Positions 9,350 to 20,600 of a DNA stretch of 64,000 bases are shown here, in pieces. Source of the stretch: Ferruginibacter sp. (GTDB taxonomy: Bacteria > Bacteroidota > Bacteroidia > Chitinophagales > Chitinophagaceae). The stretch covers positions 33,318 through 97,317 of the forward strand of contig JACMKX010000169.1 in assembly GCA_014379905.1 (NCBI GenBank), read 5' to 3'. Each line of letters starts with the position of its first letter. Positions within the stretch are counted from its first letter, which is position 1. The translations under genes and the position numbers were made by a program. A model generated the notes under the pieces. It was given only the letters and a program-made list of their open reading frames with translations, had not been told where the DNA came from and searched no databases.

Positions 9350-9383
9350 TTTGTATTTTTTAACGGGATAGTTTTTGTATCAA

Positions 9384-10298
9384 TTAATAAAGAAGGGCGT
9401 TGATTGCAGTTTTAACCCTGGTCTGCAGGCTGTAAAAATCAATATTCCAGGCCTGTTTAAAATAACTCACCACTGCAGATTCTTTCTGTCTTAATCTTGC
9501 TTTTGCTACCGCGGCAGTAGTTCCGTTAGGGGTTGTACCGGTATAATTTATGCTATTAACTAAGTTTTCGAACCAGGGGCGTCCTTTAACAAGCATCAAT
9601 GAAACCATTTCCGCCCAATCTTCCCCTTTCTGCGAAATTGAATATTGTGATATAAAACCATCATATAATGCTTCCTGCGGATTAACGTTTGTCCAGTCTG
9701 AGGTATAAGCACTTGCACTTGACTGGCTGAATTCAGTTGGGATCTTTACATTCTGATCCAGTATATGTGCGTATTCATGCTGGATAGTATGAAACATTTC
9801 AATCACCGTACTGGTATCACTTAACGTATAACCTGGCATTCCTTTAATCCTAAAGTTATTTAAAACATATAAAACAACTTTCCGGCCACCTTCAGCGGTA
9901 CCTAAGGTAATAGATCCATCACTATTGTAAGATGCGCTTCCAACCAGGTCAAAAAATTTAGGACTTACATTTTTAAAGAAGGGCAGGCCTGCTTCTTTAA
10001 CATATGGGTTGATCCATCCCTTTGCAATTGAACTTAATGCAGGGATTACTTTTTCCTCTTTAGGTGGTACAAGCGTCCTGTTTAAAGAAAGTTCAAACTG
10101 GTCCCATTTATATTTAACGGCAATATTATATGGAGCGGTTAAACTGTCATATATCCATTTATCTATTGCACCAGGTGCCCAGGTATCGCCTCCGAGACCG
10201 GGAATATTTTCAACACTCCCCAACGGATCTTCCTTTTTACAGGAGGTGATAAAGAGTCCGAATGATAATCCGATTAATATTATTTTTAATGCTTTCAT
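9384..10298 (-). CDS. Putative zinc-binding metallopeptidase lipoprotein
   Basis: 304 aa. Lipoprotein signal with the lipidated cysteine at residue 20 ('LSFGLFITSCKKED'). The zinc site HEYAH is at 174-178 within 'EMFHTIQHEYAHILDQ', the HExxH motif of gluzincin-like peptidases. 'GEDWAEMVSLMLV' downstream could provide the third ligand. Family resemblance is to the Bacteroidota putative zinc-binding metallopeptidase lipoproteins found beside SusC/SusD. It lies 29 bases after the susD-like gene and 34 before the DUF4302 gene, so co-transcription is likely. Anchored at the cell surface, it may trim peptides or glycopeptides for uptake by the adjacent SusCD. Activity is inferred from the motif only. 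Confidence 0.82.
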   Translation of the reverse strand: MKALKIILIGLSFGLFITSCKKEDPLGSVENIPGLGGDTWAPGAIDKWIYDSLTAPYNIAVKYKWDQFELSLNRTLVPPKEEKVIPALSSIAKGWINPYVKEAGLPFFKNVSPKFFDLVGSASYNSDGSITLGTAEGGRKVVLYVLNNFRIKGMPGYTLSDTSTVIEMFHTIQHEYAHILDQNVKIPTEFSQSSASAYTSDWTNVNPQEALYDGFISQYSISQKGEDWAEMVSLMLVKGRPWFENLVNSINYTGTTPNGTTAAVAKARLRQKESAVVSYFKQAWNIDFYSLQTRVKTAINALLY

Positions 10299-10327
10299 AT
10301 TATAGTTATAACAGTTTAAATTAATTT

Positions 10328-11803
10328 TTATCTTGGGTTAGGCGCTAATCCGGCAAGAGAAGTTGATGGTGGTATTTGTATTACTTTACGCAAATCATCC
10401 GCAGCCAGCGTAGCTATAACAGTTCCCGTGCCTCCCGGCACTGTTGGAGAGGCAGTATGAACAACCGGTAATTTGTACCGCAATATATCAAACCAACGCA
10501 ATCCTTCATGTATAAACTCGGCCCTTTTATAATATAGAATGGCTTGTATTAAACCATCCTTTATTGCGGTTGTTCCGAAAGTGGTATTAATTTTAGCTTC
10601 AGTAATACTATGGGTAGTTGCTGAATAGTTAGTAATTCTTGCACTCGCATAGGTATTTAAATCGGCAACGGCGCCCGCCGTGTTATTCAGGTAGGTATAT
10701 GCTTCAGCACGGTTAAATAATACTTCTTCTACCGAAAATAAAGGAACCATCACGTAAGGATAACCTATCTCCGCATTTACAGATACTTTTACAAAATATT
10801 CATCAATTTTCGGAATCAGTTTGTTATCACCTAAGGAGTACTGGGAGAAAGCAAAATTACCACCCGTTAAGCGATCTGGTCTCGGGAAAATCAGGTTTTG
10901 TTTATTGGCATCCACACCATAGCGGCTGCTGTAATAATAGCGGGCCCATAAAGACTGTGTTTCAACTATCAGCAGGTTGGCATTTTCTGAGGCTTTGGCA
11001 TAAATTTTAAATAATTCGGTTACATCAGTTATATTTTTATAGGTAGTATTCCAGCCTCTTAAATTCGTAACAAAATTATTACCGGGAACTGCGAGGTCTG
11101 CATATTGCACCACTTTGGCATAGTCCTTTTTAAACAGGTAGTAACGGCAGGCAAAGGCATAGGCGGCAGCTTTATTGAAATGATATTTCGGCACATCGTA
11201 AACGTTATCCTTAATTAAGGGAATACCTTCGAGTAAATCTTTCTCTATCATATCGTACACGTACTGCACAGTTTTCCTTTCGTACTGCCTGATAAAAACA
11301 TTTTCAGGTTGGGTTACATATGGTATGCCTGCATCTGTTGCTGCTGTAGCAACATCATAAAATTTAGAAAAAAAGTTAACCAGCATAAAATGCGCATAAG
11401 CCCTCGCAACAAGAGCCTCACCTTTTTGGGCGATATAATCATTGGGATTATCCGCCTTGCCAATGGTTTGCAATGCCTGGTTTGCTGCGGCGATAGCTGT
11501 GTAACATCCATACCAGTATGATTCAGGAGAGTCCTGCTGGTTTTCCTTGGTATCAATAAAATAGAACGGGTCATGAATTACGTTGTCACTTCCACCGGAA
11601 CCTAAATCCGCAACATTATCCGACATGGTTTCTGCAAATGCCTGGTAATTACTTTGTGGATAAGCAGTTCCTAATAATTGTGATACCTTTTCCGGTGTAT
11701 TAACTTTTGCCCTGTTGTCTGGTTCTTTATCCAGATATTTATTACAACCCACACCGGCAGTAATCAGTAAACAACAGGATGCGTATAAAAAAATTTGTTT
11801 CAT
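10328..11803 (-). CDS. SusD/RagB-family nutrient-binding lipoprotein (operon 1)
   Basis: 491 aa. Lipoprotein signal 'LLITAGVGC' with the lipidated cysteine at residue 20, followed by 'NKYLDKEPDNRAKV', the usual SusD start. Helical TPR-like content and 'HEGLRWFDILRYKLPV' near the C-terminus are family hallmarks of SusD/RagB proteins, the surface lids that bind substrate and deliver it to the SusC pore. The ATG is nine bases after the stop of the susC-like gene. Being paired with a metallopeptidase rather than glycoside hydrolases, the substrate may be peptide or glycopeptide; this is inference. Confidence 0.93.
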   Translation of the reverse strand: MKQIFLYASCCLLITAGVGCNKYLDKEPDNRAKVNTPEKVSQLLGTAYPQSNYQAFAETMSDNVADLGSGGSDNVIHDPFYFIDTKENQQDSPESYWYGCYTAIAAANQALQTIGKADNPNDYIAQKGEALVARAYAHFMLVNFFSKFYDVATAATDAGIPYVTQPENVFIRQYERKTVQYVYDMIEKDLLEGIPLIKDNVYDVPKYHFNKAAAYAFACRYYLFKKDYAKVVQYADLAVPGNNFVTNLRGWNTTYKNITDVTELFKIYAKASENANLLIVETQSLWARYYYSSRYGVDANKQNLIFPRPDRLTGGNFAFSQYSLGDNKLIPKIDEYFVKVSVNAEIGYPYVMVPLFSVEEVLFNRAEAYTYLNNTAGAVADLNTYASARITNYSATTHSITEAKINTTFGTTAIKDGLIQAILYYKRAEFIHEGLRWFDILRYKLPVVHTASPTVPGGTGTVIATLAADDLRKVIQIPPSTSLAGLAPNPR

Positions 11804-11812
11804 ATTTTCGAT

Positions 11813-14800
11813 TTAAAGTCCCGCTTTTAGTGAAAGGGTAAATTGTTTTTGAATAGGTTGGGCAACACCGCCGGTATTAAAAAATTCAGGATCCTGTCCC
11901 TTTAATTTTGGATCCGCATAAATTAACCAGGGATTTGCTGAAACTGCGGTAAAAGATAAAGAATTTAATCCAATCTTTTTTAATGAATTCTTATCTAAAT
12001 TATAAGACAGTGACACGGTTTTTAACCGCACAAAACCGCCATCAGCAACTCTTTCTGTTGAATAATTATAATTGTTATAAGGAGCGGCGCCGCTTGCATT
12101 AACTAAATAACGCTCGTAAGCATCCAGCACAGAAGGAACATTGGTTACCAGTTCGTCTCCCGGCATAACCCACCTGTCTAAAAACTCTTTGGGCATAGCA
12201 TCAAAATCAGAATAAGATGTCCTGAATGCAGGATATAACCTGATCTTATTACCGGCCTGGTAAGTAACGAAAATATTTAGTGAAAAGGATTTGTAGTTAA
12301 AAGTATTTGAAAACCCACCAGTAAATTTAGGATCTACAGAACCTTCAAATACAAGATTGGATATGCCTTCATCCTGTAAATAAACATTGGTACTTACCTC
12401 GCCTTTTTCGTTGATATACGTTGGTACGCCTGACCGGTGATCTAAACCTTTATACTTAATTGAAAATAAACTGTTAACAGGGTATCCCAATGTGTTACCA
12501 CCTTCTGATTTAACCAGGTCGAATATAATGGGCTGGTTTCTGGCATTGGTTATTTTAGTGGTGTTATAACCAAAAGTGATATTGGTTCTCCATCCCCAGT
12601 TTTTTGCACGAATTATAGTGCCGCCTATCAATGCCTCTGCACCATGGGCTTTCATATCCGCATAATTGGCTGCTTTCAGCGATTCCCCGCCAATACCACC
12701 CGTTTTAATTACACTGATCAGGTCAAAACTCCTCCTTTGGTATACATCCAAACTCACATTAATCTTTCCTTTAAATAGCCCTGCATCCAAACCAATATTT
12801 GTCTGGTAATTTTTTTCCCAGGTAAGGTCGGAGTTTTCCAGGTTTGCGATTTGAATAACCGATTCTCTTTCGGTAGGGAAGGTCCTGTTAGTGGTAAGAC
12901 TTCTTAAAACAACACCAGAGTTGGTTGCCGGCCCAAGACTGGCAGTAAGACCATAACTCGCCCTCAATTTCATATAACTGATCGAGTTAACGTTTTGAAG
13001 AAATGATTCTTCATCAATATTCCACGCTCCTCCAAAACTCCAGGTGGGCAGCCACCTCGCTTCTTTGGATGAACCTAATTTATTTGAGCCATCGTACCTT
13101 ACAGTACCATAAAAATTATATTTTTTATTATAAGTATACTGACCATTCAGGTAGAATGCTGCAAAGCGGTCATACTCCTTATTCATTCCATAATAAACGA
13201 AATTTGATTCAATGGTTTGTTTAAGGATCCGGTAATCAACAAAGGGGATGCCGCCGTTATCATACTGGTAACCATAACCTGTATTGGAAAAATTCTGACG
13301 GTCGGCGGATTTTACCTGCTGGCCCAGCAAAACAGTGATTGTGTGTTTATCGCGGATGGTATTGGTATAGTTTAAACTGTTCCTTATGTCAAAAGAAAGC
13401 AGTCTGTCTTCTGTGCGGTTATAAAAACCACCATAGGGCAACACTACAACAGGTGGTGCGGAAGGATTATCAGGATCGGTATATAAAAATTTATTGGCAG
13501 CGGCCATAGTTGCATTGTCGTTGGCCCTGTAAGCATTTGCCATATTTGCGTTTTCTGTTATCTGGTGCTCGCGGGTTGATTTTACATAGCGCAAAGCCCC
13601 AATAAACTCATAACGTAAATGCTTAGTGATCTTATATCCAAGTTCACCCTGTAATTTCAAATCAATAACACTCAGATCGAGCGTATTATTCCTTACTTCG
13701 TCTATAATATTAAAAGGGGCGAAATTTCTCCTGAAATATTCCAGGTTACCATTGTCGTCGTAAGCGGTTAATGTACGGCTTGTATTTAAAGCATAACTGA
13801 AAGGATTGATATCAAAATCACGGTCAAACTGACCTGATACAGGATTGCTTACCCTGCTTAATGCCCCGGGTGCTTTTTGCTGGCGCACAGAGGCAACCGT
13901 CATAAAGCCGGCGGATAATTTATCGGAAAAATTATAGTTGTTACGGAAGTTTAGCGTATATCGTTTTACATTGTCAGCTATCGTCCAGCCATTGTCGTTA
14001 TAAAAACTGGTAGAGAAAAAACTTTGTGATTTGTCTGTTCCGGAAGAAATACTTAATGCATGTTCCTGGATAAGTGAATTGCGAAATAAGATATCGAACC
14101 AGTCTGTATTGGCACGACCGTACTTTTTTAAAAACGCGGATTTCGCTTCAGTTGTGTTCATTAAAGCAAAATTACCATTGGCATCTGGTATATTGATAAG
14201 GTCGAACATTTTTCCATATACTCCATAATTAGAACCACTCAGTATATTCGGGGTTAATATCCCTTTCCTTTCCAGCTCTCCAAGAACAGAGAGTTGTTGC
14301 GCGGAATTCATGATGTTATAATTACTGTATTGTGGTTTTAACTGGGTACTGAAATTAGCCGTATAATTAATGGAAGGTTTGCCGGCCTTTCCTTTTTTTG
14401 TGGTAATTACAACAACACCATTCATCGCCCTGGCTCCATATAAAGCGGTTGCTGCGGCATCTTTTAAAATGTCAAAACTTTCTATATCATTTGCGTTGAT
14501 ACCTGCAACAGAGGAGCCTAATAGGGTAGATGGGTCACCACTCGACAACTGGTCGTTCGATATATTTATGATATCTTCTAAAACCACACCGTCTACCACC
14601 CATAATGGTTTATTATCCCCATTTATAGAAGTAGCACCACGCACACGCACTTTTGGGGCGCTTCCGAAAGTGCTGGACACGTTTTGAACAGATACCCCTG
14701 CCGCACGTCCTTCAAGCATACGGCTTACGTCTACAACACCATCTATCTTTACATCTTCGGCCTTTAATGTAACGGCCGCTCCCGTAAATTTCTTTTTGTC

Positions 14801-15193
14801 AATTCTTTGAAAACCCGTTACTACCACATCCTGCATGCTGGCTAATTCTACCCGCATCACAAGATTAAATGAAGTTTGCCTGGCCGACAGCCTTACTTCC
14901 TGGGTCTGTAGCCCAACATTACTCACCACCAAAACAGCCCTTTCCGCAACGCTGTTCAGGGTGAAATCACCGGAACTATTGGTACTGGTGCCTATTTTTG
15001 TGCCTTTTACCGCTACCGATACACCTCCCAGCGGAGTTCCCACTGAGTCTGTTATTTTACCGCGTACCGTGCGGTTTTGTGCATGCAATGCAGTTCCTGA
15101 AACGAGGAAAAAAATGATTAGATTGAGGAGGCAAATAAATTTATTAAAATTTATCTTTCGATCATTGGGGAACCCCAACGCATTTCTTGTCAT
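11813..15193 (-). CDS. SusC/RagA-family TonB-dependent outer-membrane transporter (operon 1)
   Basis: 1126 aa. A signal peptide ('LLNLIIFFLVSGTALHAQ') ends near residue 39. Next is a carboxypeptidase-D-like domain ('VRGKITDSVGTPLGGVSVAV'), a TonB-box-like 'DVVVTGFQR', a plug domain with 'PLWVVDGVVLEDI' and 'SFDILKDAAATALYGARA', then a 22-strand-type barrel ending in 'KQFTLSLKAGL'. SusC proteins import oligomers powered by TonB. There is no STN domain at the N-terminus and no sigma/anti-sigma pair beside it, so regulation by the FecI/FecR route is not indicated. The upstream promoter-like element fits direct housekeeping transcription of the four-gene operon. Confidence 0.95.
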   Translation of the reverse strand: MTRNALGFPNDRKINFNKFICLLNLIIFFLVSGTALHAQNRTVRGKITDSVGTPLGGVSVAVKGTKIGTSTNSSGDFTLNSVAERAVLVVSNVGLQTQEVRLSARQTSFNLVMRVELASMQDVVVTGFQRIDKKKFTGAAVTLKAEDVKIDGVVDVSRMLEGRAAGVSVQNVSSTFGSAPKVRVRGATSINGDNKPLWVVDGVVLEDIINISNDQLSSGDPSTLLGSSVAGINANDIESFDILKDAAATALYGARAMNGVVVITTKKGKAGKPSINYTANFSTQLKPQYSNYNIMNSAQQLSVLGELERKGILTPNILSGSNYGVYGKMFDLINIPDANGNFALMNTTEAKSAFLKKYGRANTDWFDILFRNSLIQEHALSISSGTDKSQSFFSTSFYNDNGWTIADNVKRYTLNFRNNYNFSDKLSAGFMTVASVRQQKAPGALSRVSNPVSGQFDRDFDINPFSYALNTSRTLTAYDDNGNLEYFRRNFAPFNIIDEVRNNTLDLSVIDLKLQGELGYKITKHLRYEFIGALRYVKSTREHQITENANMANAYRANDNATMAAANKFLYTDPDNPSAPPVVVLPYGGFYNRTEDRLLSFDIRNSLNYTNTIRDKHTITVLLGQQVKSADRQNFSNTGYGYQYDNGGIPFVDYRILKQTIESNFVYYGMNKEYDRFAAFYLNGQYTYNKKYNFYGTVRYDGSNKLGSSKEARWLPTWSFGGAWNIDEESFLQNVNSISYMKLRASYGLTASLGPATNSGVVLRSLTTNRTFPTERESVIQIANLENSDLTWEKNYQTNIGLDAGLFKGKINVSLDVYQRRSFDLISVIKTGGIGGESLKAANYADMKAHGAEALIGGTIIRAKNWGWRTNITFGYNTTKITNARNQPIIFDLVKSEGGNTLGYPVNSLFSIKYKGLDHRSGVPTYINEKGEVSTNVYLQDEGISNLVFEGSVDPKFTGGFSNTFNYKSFSLNIFVTYQAGNKIRLYPAFRTSYSDFDAMPKEFLDRWVMPGDELVTNVPSVLDAYERYLVNASGAAPYNNYNYSTERVADGGFVRLKTVSLSYNLDKNSLKKIGLNSLSFTAVSANPWLIYADPKLKGQDPEFFNTGGVAQPIQKQFTLSLKAGL

Positions 15194-15215
15194 AAGCTTT
15201 CTTTGATTGTTTTTT

Positions 15216-15247
15216 CAAAAATATGTGTTAACATTTGATAAACCCAA
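15216..15247 (-). promoter_or_regulatory. Bacteroidota-type promoter of SusCD operon 1
   Basis: On the minus strand, TTG (complement of 15245-15247), a 21-base spacer and TATTTTTG (complement of 15216-15223) fit the TTG...TAnnTTTG consensus. The start codon of the SusC gene is 23 bases from the inner element, leaving a leader of about 16 bases. Confidence 0.55.
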
Positions 15248-15565
15248 AAAAATTAGATATTTAAATTTTTAACCTATAAGTAAATCCCGATACAGTGGAT
15301 AAAAAAATAAATTATTAACGAATCAGGCAGATATTAATTTTTATTTTAACAGCTTTACCATATTACCCGGCTACATTTTCCAGGTGAACTTGCCTGAATG
15401 ATTGATGATCGTCACCCTTTTTTTAGGCTGTTAAAAATTATTGTTATTAAATACGGACTTACTTAAACAACTTGATAAAACCGGCTATTTCGTACTGATA
15501 AATTATATGCCTCCGTAAGATGGTGCTAAGATTATCTTAAATTATTAGAAATTGAAGTTGTTATA

Positions 15566-15763
15566 GTGTTAAATGAGTTGGTTAATTCAAAAAACGCTGC
15601 ATTAAAACTTAAAAAAATGTATTATCCGGGGAAAAAGATATCATTTCCTGTAACTATGAAAACCGGAAAAATCGAACCGCTATGTGTGAAAATAATGTAC
15701 CCCACAGAACGGGACCCGAATTTTATGGTCTATGAAAAGAATAGCTATTATTACCAAACGTAA
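15566..15763 (+). CDS. Doubtful small hypothetical protein
   Basis: 65 codons opening at GTG. The product is lysine- and tyrosine-rich ('ALKLKKMYYPGKKISFPVT') with no recognised domain, signal or membrane segment. The frame stops at the base where a terminator-like hairpin begins (15763-15791), which is the only contextual support. No promoter or ribosome binding site stands out. It may be a chance open frame. Confidence 0.2.
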   Translation: MLNELVNSKNAALKLKKMYYPGKKISFPVTMKTGKIEPLCVKIMYPTERDPNFMVYEKNSYYYQT

Positions 15764-15791
15764 ACACCCCCCGTTTTACCCGGAGGGTGTT
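15763..15791. terminator. Hairpin terminator downstream of giant gene A
   Basis: aacaccc (15763-15769) pairs with gggtgtt (15785-15791), and an inner ccg (15771-15773) pairs with cgg (15781-15783). It lies 32 bases beyond the stop of giant gene A, which reads in from the right. A very similar AACACCC/GGGTGTT hairpin lies downstream of giant gene B, so the two genes seem to have been copied with their 3' ends. Confidence 0.7.
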
Positions 15792-15823
15792 GCTATGCAA
15801 TCATTCATTTCATCCGTCCCACA

Positions 15824-17660
15824 TTACTGAATTACCAGGCTGATGATAGTTTTGCCTTTACCCGGATCCGTTATCTCCAGGTTATACATTCCTTTAGCAA
15901 TATCATTTGCCAGGATTATTTTTTCTGTTGCATTACCACCCGAATGGGTAAACCCTTTGAGAAAAAGCGACTGCCCAATGGTGTTCAATAAACGAATTTT
16001 ATATTTGCCGGGCACCATATTGTTGAATTGCAGGCCGATTACCCCGCCAGTTACAGGGTTTGGATAAACCTCCATTCCGCCAGGTACTTTTCCTATATTG
16101 ACTTTTACTATTTTACTATAAGCCGCGGTACCATCCCTGTCAACGTTTTTGATTCGATAAAAATTATCCCCGTTTGCCGCATGCAGGTCTAACCAGTTAT
16201 AAGTAGTCGCGGTATTATTGGGGTCTGTAACGTGCTGTGTATTTACCTTAGTGAAATTGCTGCCATCCAAGGATTTTTCCACTTCGTAACGATCTACATT
16301 CAACTGGTTTTCCACCTTCCAGCTTACCGCTATATTTTCGCCCTGTTGCCTGGCGATTACATCACTAAAGGTAACGGGCAAGGCCCCCGACTGTTTAAAC
16401 ACCAGGCGGAACCGCGTGGAATTAATGGAGGCTGCATCGCTATTGATGGTGAAATTATAATCAGTAATGCCTTCCAGGGTTACCGGGGTGGCCATACCCG
16501 TGTAATGGTCTTCCAAAAACGCCAGCAGGTTTGGCTGGTGAAGATCATTTGCCTTAAATACCAACTGGTAATTTCTTTTAGTGGATTGGGTTAATTTTAA
16601 AAACAAGGTATCGGTTGTAACGATCAGTGGCCTTCTTTCAATGGATAGGGCAGTCCCATTTCTTGGCAAACTAAAGGTTTCATTGATATTGGTAAACTTA
16701 ACGGCATCCTGGAAATCAACTCCTGCATTGTAACCACTGGCAAATTCTGCCACCACACCATCCGCCGGTATGGTTGAATTATCCGCTTCAGCGAGGTTCA
16801 ATATTATTTCCATAGATTTTACCTGGTTCAAAGGCCGGAAAGCTGCATTATGGCTCACACTGGTTTTGCTGCTTTCAAAAAAGGTTAAGCTGGCCGCAGA
16901 AGCCGTGTCTGTCAATACAAAGAAGGCCTGGCTCGACTGGATATTTTTATCCTGCAAACTGCCCGGAGGTGATGTTATGTACGTTCCGTCACTATTAAAT
17001 AACAAGGTTACATAACCGCCCAGGAGGTTCAGTTTAGCATCCCAGGTATAAAATAAATTTGCTACATGGGATCTTTGCACATTATTGAAATCAACAGGTG
17101 ATGCATATGGATTTACCATCAACGAATAGGCATTGAGTGTGCCCGAAGCAGTAAATATCTGCTTACCCGTTTGCAATATCCCTGTACTTTTTAAAGTGGT
17201 TGCACTGCTGTTACCGGCATATAAATTATTGGGGTGCCTGTCACCACGGACAAAAACAAAATAACCCATATTAGCGGCATTACTGGTAATACCTGACAGG
17301 TTGGTATTCCTGGTATCGGTAACATTTGAAAATCCCTGGGTAGCTGCATTAAACATTTTCATGGAAATAGTATTGAATGCGCTAACGTCTAATCCGTTAG
17401 TGGCAGGTTGGGGGTTAGGCCCTGTAATGAACATGCCCTTGCCGGCTTCATAAACGCCCCCGTTCTGCCACGAATTAAAAATTGAACCTGTAGCAGACAG
17501 CGGTGCGGTCAATAAACGCCATGCACGTTTGTTGGGTATAAACCTTTCCACCGTCACATTACCGTTAATATAACTTGTTGGATTGCCAGCACCATCAACG
17601 GGTAGCGGCGCTACAATTGCGGTAGAAGCGGCTGTTGATTTTAAAATAAGAAAATCGCTT
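15824..17660 (-). repeat. Shared C-terminal cassette, copy A
   Basis: About 612 residues from '[11 protein letters not shown]' to the stop, also present at 28934-30770 (B) and 47001-48830 (C) with almost the same length. Constant marks are '[14 protein letters not shown]', '[14 protein letters not shown]', '[10 protein letters not shown]', '[13 protein letters not shown]', '[15 protein letters not shown]', an Fn3-like domain and the T9SS sorting domain. The part before the Fn3-like domain does not match a domain I can name. Confidence 0.9.
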
Positions 17661-20600
17661 ATTGTAAGTGTTTTACCACTGCTTCCCACAGTTAAAGTGC
17701 CGGTTATGGTATCCGCCCCCGAGAGGGTAACATTATTATTGATTACTAAGTTTAGCAGGCTGTTGCCGGTAAATGCGTTAGCAGGAATGGTTTGCGGTGC
17801 TGATCCATTCATCTCTATGGTTCCGCCTGAAACATCAAATGTTCCTGCATTACTGATTGACCCGGCTATTTGCAGGGATGCACCAGTTACTGTTAATGAT
17901 GCGCCATTTTGAATAGTAATATTATTTATCGCGTTGGTAGTACCCATGACCGGGTAAATAGGCAAGCCAGTCGAAATTAGTACATCAGTAGTTGAAGCCG
18001 GTACAGCGCATGACCAGTTACTGGCATTGTTCCAATCAGCATTTGTAGTGCCTGTCCACGTGCCGGCAGTGCCGATTATTACCGGTGAAGTCGTTTGAAA
18101 TTGTGAACATCCTGCCGAAGCAGGAATGGTATAATTTACCAGGTAGTTTCCCACCGTACTTGCACCTAAATTAATGGCGCCGGTGGTGGAATTAATGGAT
18201 AAAGACGGATCGGAAGAAAAAGTTCCTGAGGAAGCGTCCGTAACTGTAACAGTTGCAGTACCGGCATTTGAACAATAAGGGGAACCTGTATAAGAAAAAG
18301 CAGTACCCCTGTTGCAAATTTCTCCTATGGAAAAATCTCCGAAGGAGGTAATAGCGGTTGCCTGAATATTGGTGGCATTGGCCGAAGCTATACCCGGCAA
18401 CGCCCACGAAGAACCATTATAAAGCCCCACGCCAAAATTGGAAGTGGCGGCCCCACCATCAATATCAGGCGCAACAAAATTGCAGGTAGCGGAATAATTG
18501 TTAAAAATGATACCCGAATTGGTTAATGTCCAGAACCGGTTCACGCTTTTAGTTGGATTAATAATGGAACTGCTGATATTGGGATGATCGCCTGCAGTGG
18601 TAAATGCAATTAAATTTCCTGCGGTGGTAACATTTGAAAATGCAATTGAAACAGGGGTAAAGCTTAAGGCATCACCTATTTCAAATGTTTTTCCGGTTGC
18701 CCCGGTTGCTATATTTTTCTGTATTTTACCGTTTACCCACCCGGTGTTTTGAGCAGCGCCGGTAACCGTTCCTGATGATGGAAGGATAATTAGTTGATTA
18801 TCCGTTTGAATTTTTCCCGCAATAAAATTTAATGTCCCATTCACGGTTATGTTGGAAGAAAGGGTAGATGCCCCCGCTGATTTATTGATGGTAAGGTTAT
18901 TAAAAGCAGACAGGGAATAAATATCCTGGGCACCGCCGCCATTCAGGGTAAAGGTAGAACTGCTGCTGTTAATGATACCGTTGTTTACGATATTACCCCC
19001 TACAAAATGTATGTAATTACCTGCATTTAAAATAGAACCGCTGTTGATGGAAAGGTTATTGGTAATATTCCAGGCAGAGGAAGGAGTAATACCCGCAACA
19101 TTTGAATTGGAAATTAATATATTTTGGAAAGTGGAAGGTGTACCAGCGAGGGTTATTTCGCCCGCTCCATCAAAATTCACTATTCCTGTACTTGAAAAAT
19201 TGGTGCCCAGGTTGATTGTTTTTGCAGTAGAGGGTATAAAGTTAATGTTACCGCTACTGGTTACGGTGCCGTTGTTTGTTAAACTACCATATATATTATG
19301 GGTAGAAGAACCACCATTAAATGTAGCGCCCGGCCCTACTGTCAGCGAAGTTGCAATTGTCCATCCTACGCTGGGACTTACACCACCGGTATTATTAATA
19401 TATAAATTGGCAAATTGAGGGGCAGAAGTAGAGTTAAGGGCAGGTGATACAGAACCATTAAAGTTTACAGTCAATGCAACTGTAGTAGCATTTATTAAAC
19501 TTAGGGTTTGTAAAACATTCCCTGTGAAAGTAGTTGTTCCAAGTGTATACAAAATACCACTGTTTACCAGATCGCCATTCATGGTTACCACAATTGTACT
19601 CCCTGCCCTAAAATTTCCGGTACTGGTAACATTAAGTAAACCATTAAAGGTAACATTACTCAAAATGGTATCAGTTCCTGAAACCGTTGCATTATTAAAT
19701 GTAGTATTACCGGTAATGCTTTTAGCCATGCCATTAAACAGGATCGTGCTGGTGGAGGGCACAAAGCTACCGTTGTTGACCCAGTTGCCATTTAATGTAA
19801 TGGTATTAGACCCAGCATTAAAACTTGATCCGCTTTCTATGGTTAAATTACCATTCACGGTAAAAGGTGCTGTCAGTGTTTTTACCCCTGCATTTCTAAA
19901 TATGATATGGCCAAAGGCAATTGGTAATGGTAATGATTGCGGACCCGTGCCATCCAAAATTACAGTGCTTGCATTACCGAGTACACCGCTTGTAAAATTC
20001 GTTGGGATATTATTGGCCGAAATAATAACAGTACCTGCGTCGGCCACCAGTATGGACCCCCCCAGTGTACTCCTGTTCCAATTAAAAGTCTTGGTATTAA
20101 GTGTTCCGGAAGTTACTGTAATGTTTCCTTTTATAACAATATTTCCGGTAAGTTCCGCAATGCTACCTACCGGTTTGTTGATATTAAAATTGTTGAAAGT
20201 ACTGGATGATATGGTTTGTGTTCCGCTGCCATCAAAAAATATGCTTGCAGCGGTTGCTGTAAATGTTCCGTTATTGGTCCAGTTACCTCCTACGTGTAAA
20301 ATATTATGATTGTGTAAGGTTGCACCTGAACTAATAATCACATTGCCTGCAATGGTGGTAGTGGAAAGATTATCAAGTTCCCCGGCGGTTACTGTCAGGT
20401 TACCACCAACAGTAACGGGACTATTTACAGTAACGGATGCCGTTGCCTTATTAACGACCAGGTTATTATAATTTACAGCACCCATTAGCTGGTTTGATAC
20501 ACCGTTGTAAGTAACAGTGCCGGTTCCCGGTGTTAATGTTCCGCCGGTATAATTATAATCCCCGGCGAGGTTTAAGTTTCCCGCCCCACTGAAAACAATA

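Larger units (their letters stand above)
15194..15823. other. Intergenic stretch between SusC operon 1 and giant gene A
   Basis: About 630 AT-rich bases. They contain the SusC promoter near 15216-15247, a doubtful 65-codon plus-strand frame (15566-15763), and a hairpin that should terminate giant gene A. Nothing else is recognisable. Confidence 0.5.

Noticed and set aside
19524..20309. Long plus-strand open frames antisense to the giant genes (for example 261, 226 and 211 codons at 19524, 41610 and 21786).
   Set aside because: They mirror the N/T/G/S-rich codons of the giants, giving V/P/L-rich products without domains or signals. The minus-strand frames have signal peptides, recognised domains and sorting tails.
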